Assembly (NCBI GenBank): GCA_031375105.1
Contig: JANMHJ010000076.1
Location: forward strand, 1-64,000
DNA: 64,000 nucleotides
Reading direction: 5' to 3'
Origin: JANMDU01 sp031375105
GTDB taxonomy: Bacteria; Pseudomonadota; Gammaproteobacteria; Burkholderiales; Burkholderiaceae_C
A program made the translations under genes and the position numbers. Below are positions 8,781-15,901 of the stretch, one piece after another. The notes beneath the pieces were generated by a model that did no database searches, had not been told where the DNA came from, and saw nothing but the letters and a program-made list of their open reading frames with translations. Every line of letters begins with the position of its first letter. The first letter of the stretch is position 1.

Positions 8781-9521
8781 ATGAGAAATGGAAAACCCTC
8801 GAATAGGATTAGTCTGACTCGCAAGAGTAGTCCAACCAATCCATTCATTTTTACGAAGAAAGCGCCTTGGATGCAGCGCGTAGCATCCATCGTGGGGCAG
8901 GGTGCTCGCCATTACATACAAGGCATAACGAAGCTTGAAAAGACTGCATTCAGATGCATTGATTTGCACCGACGATACAAGATCAACAGTGCCAAGCACC
9001 ACGACCTCAAAGCGCGAAAGATCAATCAGCCAGTAGCGCGGTGGTTCGCATGGTTTGATGGTCAAGAAAGCGTGCATTGGGTGATGCTGATCGATCTTAT
9101 TGATGAAAGCAATCAAGCTGAAAGTTGGCGCGATGCAACTACAGATCGCATTCAATTGACCGGTTACGAGCTCGTTCGCAAGACCAGGCCGGGAGCGAAA
9201 GATGCGAGTTGGACTTGGCAATACACACGTAGCCAAGAGCATGCTTTACGTGATCAGATCGTTTCAGTAATACGCGTTCGCCATGACGTAGAACTGGCGC
9301 AAATTATTCACGTTCTTGCGCGAACAATTGGCTTTGCTGGTGCGCGACAGCAAGCAAAGAAATGCTTCTCATTGATTCGTTCCGAATGGAAGCGCTCCCG
9401 CTCACAGAGTGAAGCTTTGCCCGAGATTCCGAAATTCATTGGGTATGTGCAAAGAGTGGGGGACAAGGGGGAGCTTTGGTCAGAATTAATGAAAGGAAAC
9501 TCTGCAAATGGGACTGCTTAA
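8781..9521 (+). CDS. Hypothetical plasmid/island protein, 246 aa
   Basis: Not recognised by name. The protein is basic, without signal peptide or membrane segment. It contains a Trp-rich central part (RWFAWFDGQESVHWVMLIDL and SWTWQYTRSQEH) and a helical C-terminal part (QIIHVLARTIGFAGARQQAK). The composition is that of a nucleic-acid-associated protein of a mobile element. It overlaps the following small gene by 14 bases in another frame, suggesting coupling. It lies directly after the hairpin array, so it may act on that sequence or on its transcript; this is inference from position only. Confidence 0.55.
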   Translation: MRNGKPSNRISLTRKSSPTNPFIFTKKAPWMQRVASIVGQGARHYIQGITKLEKTAFRCIDLHRRYKINSAKHHDLKARKINQPVARWFAWFDGQESVHWVMLIDLIDESNQAESWRDATTDRIQLTGYELVRKTRPGAKDASWTWQYTRSQEHALRDQIVSVIRVRHDVELAQIIHVLARTIGFAGARQQAKKCFSLIRSEWKRSRSQSEALPEIPKFIGYVQRVGDKGELWSELMKGNSANGTA

Positions 9522-9714
9522 ACCACCTAAACTTGCTACTGCACGGATCGTATTTAATGCGCCTGCCGAGCTTGGTGTTAGGCTCAAGGCGCTTGAATCG
9601 CAGGCAGAGAAACGAGGAATTGCATTGAGCCTGGACAAAGACCTAGCCGCCAAATTAGCAAGGCTAATCGATGCTGCAGAAAAAGAACTGGCTTGTCATG
9701 CGGAGCAACGGTAA
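9508..9714 (+). CDS. Small hypothetical protein, 68 aa
   Basis: A short protein with a beta-strand-like segment (TARIVFNAPAELGVRLKALESQAEKRG) followed by helices, rich in Ala, Leu, Lys and Glu. The size and layout recall small plasmid regulators such as ribbon-helix-helix proteins, but there is no decisive motif. The ATG lies inside the end of the preceding gene, which suggests translational coupling. Function is unknown. Confidence 0.5.
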   Translation: MGLLKPPKLATARIVFNAPAELGVRLKALESQAEKRGIALSLDKDLAAKLARLIDAAEKELACHAEQR

Positions 9715-9892
9715 ACGACTGACAATCCCGTCAATCTTTGTAGGCTCTTCTGTACACTGTAACTTTAACTTGCACAGTGTAAACAGGGGCAAATTTTGTC
9801 AACGGAGGAGGCTGTTGGCGACTTTTACAATGTACAAGTCACTCGTACATGTTACTTGTACATGTTGGAGCATGATCGCGACAATAAATCTC
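9715..9892. promoter_or_regulatory. Intergenic inverted repeats, possible operators
   Basis: Two perfect inverted repeats lie between convergent genes: ACACTGT / ACAGTGT at 9755-9781, and TGTACAAGT / ACTTGTACA (9-bp arms) at 9832-9863. The second also contains TACATGT twice as a direct repeat. They could be regulator binding sites or a transfer-origin-like structure. No gene is seen here. Confidence 0.4.
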
Positions 9893-10543
9893 TCAGCAAG
9901 AGCCACCTCCACAACCGCATGCGGCGGCAGCTGAGCAGCCACCCGCCGAAGCCTTTTCGCTCTCTGATTTATTTCGCTGAATATGGGCTTCAAAATCAGC
10001 CAATGCAGAATTAAGTTGAACCGCTGTGAATTGTGACGGGTTATGGATCAGACCTGAAAGAGCATCTAGGTTGAAGATTGATGGGATCGCTTTTGAGGAA
10101 TCTTCAAACAGTTTTGCACCCTTGACAGCTCTTCCCAATTCGTGAGGGTCATCAAACTGACCGTCGGTTTCGGGAAGATGGTGAAGGTACCAGCCGAATG
10201 CTTCCTGGCAGAAAACTCTATACCGCTGTGTGCTCAGAATAAAGTTGTGCCATGCTGAATCGACAAGTCTTGATGGCATAGCGACAGGCTTCCCGTCGCA
10301 TTCCTTGCAAATCAGAAAGTAGGTACGCAATTGGTTCAATACTTCCTCTATTGCAGCATCAGTGATACTTGGATACTGTACTTTTAGCGAATGTGCAACA
10401 GACAAAGGGAAAGCATATTTGCGAATGTAGTGCGAACGCTCTTGATTAAGCTGTTCTGCATATCGTAAGACCCAGAGCAGTAAAAACATAACAGCTCCAA
10501 AGCACAAAAAAATCGAGCCAATGACTTTGTCCTGATGATCCAT
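9893..10543 (-). CDS. Membrane-anchored GRDP-like protein with Cys/Gly-rich tail
   Basis: A 216-aa protein. One N-terminal membrane segment spans about residues 8-26. A soluble domain carries VDSAWHNFILSTQRYRVFC followed by LHHLPE, which matches the motif (D/A)WHxxxLxTxxYxxFC...HHxP of glycine-rich-domain-like proteins. The end is very unusual: GGCSAAAACGCGGGSC, with four Cys in 16 residues. The tail may bind metal or be a site of modification. The Cys pair in FLICKECDGKP may add to a metal site. It stands alone in the island between the small plasmid-type genes and an XRE regulator. The physiological role of this family is not known to me. Confidence 0.65.
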   Translation of the reverse strand: MDHQDKVIGSIFLCFGAVMFLLLWVLRYAEQLNQERSHYIRKYAFPLSVAHSLKVQYPSITDAAIEEVLNQLRTYFLICKECDGKPVAMPSRLVDSAWHNFILSTQRYRVFCQEAFGWYLHHLPETDGQFDDPHELGRAVKGAKLFEDSSKAIPSIFNLDALSGLIHNPSQFTAVQLNSALADFEAHIQRNKSESEKASAGGCSAAAACGCGGGSC

Positions 10544-10619
10544 GACATAAACCTTTCTGAGAAAAGTATGCGCCTAATTAGCTTTCAAAAACCTGAGGTC
10601 GCTTGGTTTTTTTATTTGG

Positions 10620-10946
10620 CTAAATTCGTTTAACTGAAACGAGTGGTGAGTCCTTGCTCTTGTCGAGCAGCGCCTTGGTTTCGTTCACAAGATCGCCTGG
10701 CGAACACTCAAGAATCTTGGCGAGCTTAAAGATGATCCACAAAGAAGGTTGGTTTTCCCCGCGCTCGATCCGACCGACATGAGCACGCTCCATCAAAGCC
10801 ATATGTGCTAGGTCTTCTTGAGAGATGCCTTGACCCACTCTGCGCGTTCGTACCACTTGCCCGAACGCAATTGTTGATTTTGGTTCAAAACTGGTGGAGC
10901 CAAACGGTCTGCCGTTGGACAAAGAAGATGCTTTTGCCATAGGCAA
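10620..10946 (-). CDS. XRE-family transcriptional regulator
   Basis: A 108-aa protein with a single Cro/CI-type helix-turn-helix at about residues 27-85. Visible elements are GQVVRTRRVGQGISQEDLAHMA, RAHVGRIERGENQPSL and KLAKILECSPGDLV, the standard order for this family. N- and C-terminal extensions are short and polar. It probably represses its own gene and perhaps the small genes at 11087-11521, since a perfect 14-bp palindrome lies just upstream of it in the divergent spacer. Confidence 0.9.
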   Translation of the reverse strand: MPMAKASSLSNGRPFGSTSFEPKSTIAFGQVVRTRRVGQGISQEDLAHMALMERAHVGRIERGENQPSLWIIFKLAKILECSPGDLVNETKALLDKSKDSPLVSVKRI

Positions 10947-10977
10947 TGAGCATCAGATGATGTATCATTTCAAGCAT

Positions 10978-10991
10978 CGCATAATTATGCG
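10978..10991. promoter_or_regulatory. Perfect 14-bp palindrome, likely XRE operator
   Basis: CGCATAATTATGCG is a perfect palindrome about 30 bases upstream of the XRE regulator start, in the spacer to a divergent small gene. This is the expected place and form of an autoregulatory operator. Confidence 0.5.
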
Positions 10992-11086
10992 CATTTGATG
11001 ATTTTGATTGCTTATATTTTGTCCTCGCGGGCAGCGCTGTAGCTAGGAAAGAGTGCTTGTTAGGCTAAGTAAAAGGAAGGTTAACT

Positions 11087-11281
11087 ATGAATGCTTGGAT
11101 TCTGTATATGTGGTTTGCTGGGGCTTCTGGTGGCTACACGCTAACCGTTGTGGATCAACTTGAATCGAAGGAAGTATGTGAGAGTCTCTTGACTGACATC
11201 AAATCGAGTCAACCAGTACATTTCGCTTTCACAAAGGGCGCATGTAAGCAGTATCGAATGGTCAACAAAGAGCAGCGCTAA
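11087..11281 (+). CDS. Small hypothetical protein, 64 aa
   Basis: The ATG at 11087 follows AAGGAAGG at good spacing, which supports real translation. Residues 3-20 are hydrophobic and aromatic and may form a signal or membrane segment. The rest contains two Cys and reads like a small secreted or periplasmic protein (KEVCESLLTDI, KGACKQYRMV). Function is unknown; its only clear context is the XRE regulator upstream. Confidence 0.5.
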   Translation: MNAWILYMWFAGASGGYTLTVVDQLESKEVCESLLTDIKSSQPVHFAFTKGACKQYRMVNKEQR

Positions 11282-11314
11282 TAATTTTCGCAATGATTTA
11301 AAAGGTGTGCACCA

Positions 11315-11521
11315 ATGGAGTTTTACTTATTCTTTGGCACGTTTGTTTTAGTGTTTGTGATTGCGTTTGGCGTAGCAATTAAACGCGGCGTGCCATTTTC
11401 ATGGTACTACATTCATATAGAAGCACACAATCCAAACCACCCCGACCACCATAAACACTCAGCAGGCGTGCATTACATACCGACCTATGGTGTGTTTGAT
11501 GACAAAGGTGAACTGCTTTAG
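11315..11521 (+). CDS. Small membrane protein, 68 aa, His-rich
   Basis: An N-terminal membrane segment covers residues 2-24 (FYLFFGTFVLVFVIAFGVAI). A short tail rich in His follows (HIEAHNPNHPDHHKHSAGVHY). The run of His residues could bind metal. It starts 34 bases after the previous gene and may share its transcript. Not recognised. Confidence 0.5.
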   Translation: MEFYLFFGTFVLVFVIAFGVAIKRGVPFSWYYIHIEAHNPNHPDHHKHSAGVHYIPTYGVFDDKGELL

Positions 11522-11770
11522 AAGACATATTCTGATCTTGGGAACGCCAGAAAAGTCAACTCACTGAACATGTACAAGCTCACTCCAGTGAGTCGTATAG
11601 CTCGGTGATCGATTCTCAGAACGCATCGCCCAATGCTGCGTAAAACCAGCAGGTCGGCATCATCAGAATTAGGTAGAGTTCAAGCGCGACGAAACTGAAC
11701 GATATTCCTTCAAGTATATTGACTGAATCTCTTGACACCCAAAAAGATGATCGCCTATGAAGGACAACGA
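11522..11770. other. Gene-free spacer
   Basis: About 250 bases without a credible gene. A short palindrome CTCACT-CC-AGTGAG lies at 11579-11592. It presumably carries the promoter of the following two-gene unit, but no clear -10/-35 pair was identified. Confidence 0.3.
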
Positions 11771-12835
11771 ATGCCTGAAAACAACAAGGAAAACCTACGC
11801 CAAATTTTGGGACTGACTATCGTCGTCCTGTTCTTGTTAGCTCTAGTGGCGTTAGCAAAATTTTCACCCGAACTAGTCGTGGTGTTGATAGGCGTGTTGT
11901 TTCTATATGCGGGAAGTGTAGTTGCTTTTCGTCAAGGAAAATCTGTTCGCTGGTTTTCTAAGTGGGTTTGGATACGTAGGGCCCGAAAAATACGCAGGGC
12001 CTTTATTGCACCCCCTCTTGCTCTGGCCTTGTACGCTGTTTGCTTTGCGTTAGCTGGATTGGCATGCATTGCTCTCGCCTTGACAAAATCTCCAATTGTT
12101 TTCTCGGGAATTAATGCGCTTTGTGGTTTTACTCTTTGTCTGGCTACCTTGGTGGACTGGCATCAACGATTGAAGCATATGCTGTTGACCGGGTGGGTCA
12201 AATGGCTCGCAAAAGCAGGGTTCGCATTTTTAGCGACGGCAACGATATTCGTATCTACTATTCTCGCCAAACAAGCAACTAGTAGCCTCGCACAAGTCGA
12301 TCCTGCCGCGATGCCTGAATTTGTCAGACTCCTATCAACGTTACTTTATCCCTTTGCGCTCGCCATTGTTGTATCGCTTACGCTATCCACCATCATGCTT
12401 GTGCAGTACCTCTTTTTGATGATCAGCATATTGTTCAGGATACCCGCCTCTTATCTTGCCGGATTATTTTCTTCGCAGACTCGAAAAAAATTGCAGATTT
12501 TGAGCTACAGAATTTTCTATGGGAAAAGACCACCGATAGATCGAACATTCTGGGATCGCTTGATGGATGGGTCGCAGCATGTCTTTCGTCCTTTAGGCAC
12601 TGGAGTTATTGCAGTTGCTGTCGCATTCATGAGTCATCTTATTATTGGGCTAGCAGATCAGGTTCCAGATCGAGTATTCAAGAGTTTATTGGTCGCTGTC
12701 GAATATCGAAGAGAGCACAGTTGCGATAATATTCTAAAAACTTCGCACGTTGCCTATCTTCAGGACGGCTATGTCTCTGTCGCAACCTCGTCGGTTGATG
12801 GAGTTAAGTTTTCGGTTCAGAAATGCATGAGGTGA
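11771..12835 (+). CDS. Multi-pass membrane protein paired with HEPN-domain gene
   Basis: A protein of about 354 aa. The start is placed at the ATG at 11771, preceded by AAGGA; an upstream in-frame start at 11732 has no such site. Hydrophobic segments lie at about residues 14-55, 80-125, 145-175, 195-225 and 275-300, so there are roughly six or more membrane passes. The C-terminal 50 residues are soluble and contain Cys (HSCDNIL, QKCMR). It lies 18 bases ahead of a TPR/HEPN-type protein and is probably cotranscribed. A membrane effector paired with a possible RNase suggests a conflict or defence module. The family is not recognised. Confidence 0.65.
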   Translation: MPENNKENLRQILGLTIVVLFLLALVALAKFSPELVVVLIGVLFLYAGSVVAFRQGKSVRWFSKWVWIRRARKIRRAFIAPPLALALYAVCFALAGLACIALALTKSPIVFSGINALCGFTLCLATLVDWHQRLKHMLLTGWVKWLAKAGFAFLATATIFVSTILAKQATSSLAQVDPAAMPEFVRLLSTLLYPFALAIVVSLTLSTIMLVQYLFLMISILFRIPASYLAGLFSSQTRKKLQILSYRIFYGKRPPIDRTFWDRLMDGSQHVFRPLGTGVIAVAVAFMSHLIIGLADQVPDRVFKSLLVAVEYRREHSCDNILKTSHVAYLQDGYVSVATSSVDGVKFSVQKCMR

Positions 12836-12853
12836 AATTTGCGGAAAGAACAC

Positions 12854-14386
12854 ATGCAGTCATATGACGTATTGAGCCGTCGTCTTCAACCGTTGTTAGA
12901 CAGCGACCCGCTAGAGGCAGTCAAACAAGCCCGGGAAATTGAACTAGACACGCCAGAGAGTAATAATTTAGCTGGATTGCGGGCAGCAATATTGGTTGAG
13001 GGAGGAATATTGACGCATCAACAAGATGCCATTGAAGAGGGCGTGAAGATTTTTCGAGAGCTACACAAAAAGCTTCCCGAGAATTTAAATATCGCCTATA
13101 ACTTAGCAAACGGAATTGTGGCGATGATTCGTAATCCGCCCCATGATTCAAATTGGCTAGATTTTCAAGAGAGAACTCGGATTGAGCGCACTGAAGCGCG
13201 GCTTTATCTCTCCAGAGTCGCTAAGTCACAGCATGTTGATGTTGAATTAGAAACTCAGGCGCTAACAAACCTAGCGAATCAATTCAGCAATAGCTTCCGC
13301 CTCAGTGAAGCGCACGACGCTCGTCTTGCTGCTCTCAAGATAGACCCTGAGAATGGAGTGGCGGCAGCGTCTGCCGCAATGGAACTATTATGGCTTTACG
13401 AGCAAGGCGGATTGTCAGATTTGACATATACCGAGGTTCAGCATTTAGCCAAGATCGCTCACCGCAATCATGAGAAAGTAGCCCACTTCGCTGGCGCACA
13501 AGCAGCGCAGAAGATCGCTGAATTTGTCCAAAAAATCGATGCCCCTTTACCTCGTTCTCAGCATACTGACCCGTTTGTGGAGTGGGTAGAGCGTGAGCGG
13601 CTAACCCTTGCGCCTACCGTAGAACTCGTTGATCCTACCTTGGGTAAATTAGACTGGCTTATGCTTTCCTCAATCATTGAAGACGTTTCAAATGGGGGGT
13701 GCTTGCCGCCGCCAGTGTTCGCGATGTTCAATGTGCTGAAAAGCGATTTCATTCTGGCTCGTGATTTAGCATGGCAAAGTACGGGCAAAGATGCATGGCC
13801 TCAAACCGCACGTTATGCCGATACTCTTGACTACGCGATTTATGGCCCTGATGTATCCGCACTCATATTGGCACATCGCGCTGCCCTAGACCTTCTCGAC
13901 AAGGTTGCCGTGACGGCAAACCACTACTTTGGACTGGGGCTACCCACAGAAAAGGTCTACTTTGGGCGGTTATGGCGAACCAACCATGGTAAATCGGCAG
14001 AAAAGCGCGTACTTTTGGAGACCGTTGAGAAAGCAATACGCGCAGGTGTGACTGCTCTTTATGGACTCACCGAGCTAGCCGATGACTATGAATCTGAGAG
14101 TGGAATTCTTCGGCCACAGAAAGATTTGCGCAATTCAAGCACGCATCGATTTGTTGTCCTTCATGATGAAGAAGGTATTGGCTACAGACAAGCGCCAGAA
14201 ATAGCTCGTCACCAGCGACGGCAATTTGATCAAGAGGTTTTGAATGCCTTGCGTGTCGCAAGAGCAGCAATCCAAATGCTTGCTCTTGCGATTTCGCAAA
14301 ATGAACAAAGACTAGCAGCAAAAGAAAGCGTCCTACGTATCCGAATGGATGTACAAGATCACGATTGGATTCGAGGATATGAGTAA
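12854..14386 (+). CDS. TPR-like protein with LA2681-type HEPN domain
   Basis: A protein of about 510 aa. The start is the ATG at 12854 after GGAAAG; a TTG at 12839 is less likely. Residues 1-230 are helical pairs typical of TPR-like repeats. The C-terminal 170 residues resemble the LA2681-type HEPN domain: KVYFGRLW at its start, LYGLTELADDYE, and RNSSTH followed by RFVVLHDEE, giving the R-x4-H motif of HEPN ribonucleases. HEPN domains are widespread in toxin-antitoxin and antiphage systems, and LA2681-type proteins commonly carry N-terminal repeats. With the membrane protein just upstream it may form a defence pair. The assignment is from motif memory. Confidence 0.65.
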   Translation: MQSYDVLSRRLQPLLDSDPLEAVKQAREIELDTPESNNLAGLRAAILVEGGILTHQQDAIEEGVKIFRELHKKLPENLNIAYNLANGIVAMIRNPPHDSNWLDFQERTRIERTEARLYLSRVAKSQHVDVELETQALTNLANQFSNSFRLSEAHDARLAALKIDPENGVAAASAAMELLWLYEQGGLSDLTYTEVQHLAKIAHRNHEKVAHFAGAQAAQKIAEFVQKIDAPLPRSQHTDPFVEWVERERLTLAPTVELVDPTLGKLDWLMLSSIIEDVSNGGCLPPPVFAMFNVLKSDFILARDLAWQSTGKDAWPQTARYADTLDYAIYGPDVSALILAHRAALDLLDKVAVTANHYFGLGLPTEKVYFGRLWRTNHGKSAEKRVLLETVEKAIRAGVTALYGLTELADDYESESGILRPQKDLRNSSTHRFVVLHDEEGIGYRQAPEIARHQRRQFDQEVLNALRVARAAIQMLALAISQNEQRLAAKESVLRIRMDVQDHDWIRGYE

Positions 14387-14435
14387 ATTTTGTGATATTA
14401 CGCATAGACCTGTGAAGCGCAAGAGCACCAATGGC

Positions 14436-15086
14436 TTACTCAGCGCTTAGATACACATAAACACTAGCCCTTGAGATACTGAATTTCTCAGCCAGTTCGA
14501 CCTTGGATACGCCAGCACTAGCCATCTCTTTGAGCCGCGTCACATCAGCTTTGCCCAACGCTGGCTTGCGTCCCTTGTAGCGTTTTTCTTTTTTCGCGAT
14601 TGCAATGCCCTCCCTTTGGCGCTCGCGTATCAGCGCACGTTCAAATTGAGCCACGGAACCCAGTAATTGAATCATGAACATCGAATAAGCCATGCGGTGA
14701 GCATCGCCATCGGCAATAGGCGGCTCGAACGTTAAATTCTCTTTCTTGAAGGTGATGGTGATACCTGTTGCCGTGAGCTTTTCTACGACTTCTTGTAGGT
14801 CACGAAGCGAACGCGAGAGCCTGTCCATACTGTGTACAAAAATATGATCCCCTTCGCGCACGAATTCCAACATGGCCGCAAGCTGCGGACGGTTCACATC
14901 TTTGCCGCTGGCTTTGTCGGTGAACACTTTATCCAGTTCGATGCCGTCTAGCTGGCGTGCTTCGTTTTGATCGACGCTAGAGACTCGTAGATAGCCAATA
15001 CGCTTGCCGCTGCCAACAACGCTGCTAGTACCGCAGCCGTGAGCACCAGAATCGCCCACGTTCGCTGTCTTTTTTACTGTCTTCAT
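14436..15086 (-). CDS. Serine recombinase (resolvase/invertase family)
   Basis: A protein of about 216 aa. The catalytic domain begins KRIGYLRVSSVDQN (the Ser of RVSS is the nucleophile), continues with FTDKASGKDVNRPQL and HVHSMDRLSRSLRDL, and has the long E-helix (AQFERALIRERQREGI). A short C-terminal helix-turn-helix follows (GVSKVELAEKFSISRASVYVYL). This is the Tn3-resolvase/DNA-invertase layout. Several ATG codons lie close together at 15098, 15089 and 15086; 15086 has the better distance to GGAGGT. The gene converges on the HEPN gene. No full transposon ends were recognised around it, so it may be an orphan of a decayed element. Confidence 0.9.
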   Translation of the reverse strand: MKTVKKTANVGDSGAHGCGTSSVVGSGKRIGYLRVSSVDQNEARQLDGIELDKVFTDKASGKDVNRPQLAAMLEFVREGDHIFVHSMDRLSRSLRDLQEVVEKLTATGITITFKKENLTFEPPIADGDAHRMAYSMFMIQLLGSVAQFERALIRERQREGIAIAKKEKRYKGRKPALGKADVTRLKEMASAGVSKVELAEKFSISRASVYVYLSAE

Positions 15087-15901
15087 CATTACCTCCAATG
15101 GTTCAAAAAAATCAGTCAGACGAAGGCCAACTGTCTATTTGAAATCTATAAGGTCCTATGGAAAATGTCAATAAAATCAATAACTTAGCCTAGATAAACA
15201 TTTTTTTCTTCCAGCAAGATGTCTGGTTGGTGTGTACTCCAAATAGACGCAGAAAGTAGCTTTGAAGCTCTTGGCGCTACTGCTCGCCAAACCAATGCAA
15301 AAAGCCGCTCTAATGCCGTTTTGATGGCTTTGCAGCGGCTTTTTTTGAAGCCGTTGATCCAATTCAGTCATACAGCCATTGACTTGCGTTACGGAAGAAT
15401 TTTCTGCTTTACAGGCGGGCGTATCGCTTCTACGACGGTTCTTTCACGCTCAGGTAGGTTCAGACAAAAAATTCCCCCGTGTCAGGCCAGAAATCCCCCT
15501 TGTTTTTCGGAATAAAAAGCCACTCGATGCGGTGGTTTCTTGCTCAGGCGGTTATCAAAAGGCCAAGGCAAAGATTTGCACTCAATTTCGACTCCAGCGA
15601 CGCCACAGACAGAAGTGCGAGCTGCATGTTCTGATAGTGCCTTGTGACAAATGCCCCTAGTCTGCTAACCGGGCGCATCAGCTTTGCCACTGTTACATCT
15701 GGCCTGTTTTTGTATGCAGTTTGTTTTTGATAGCAAGCCGAGCAGAGAGTATTTGAATCAGCTTAGGATCGCAGTCTAGATGCGCTATTTGCATGCCTTT
15801 ATGCACCATCAGTTCTGGGGAGTTTGGCAGCAATGAGTGTTAAAAAATGCAAATGTCAGGCTATGATCGATGTCAATCCGTAACAAATTAAACAGGGATG
15901 T
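15087..15901. other. Gene-free stretch before the secretion locus
   Basis: About 800 bases without a convincing gene. It contains a strong terminator-like hairpin at 15299-15346. At 15468-15510 there is a pair of similar motifs (AATTCCCCCGTG and AAATCCCCCTTG, separated by TCAGGCCAG) that recall the end of a transposable element. This suggests an IS remnant, but no transposase fragment was seen. The last 100 bases should hold the promoter of the exporter gene. Confidence 0.4.
15299..15346. terminator. Bidirectional rho-independent terminator
   Basis: Stem AGCCGCT / AGCGGCT with an inner GCC/GGC pairing, followed by six T on the plus strand and preceded by a run of A (T on the minus strand). 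It shields the secretion locus from upstream transcription. Confidence 0.65.

Noticed and set aside
14436..15901. Complete Tn3-type transposon around the resolvase
   Set aside because: No TnpA gene, no 38-bp type ends and no clear res site were found; only the recombinase remains.
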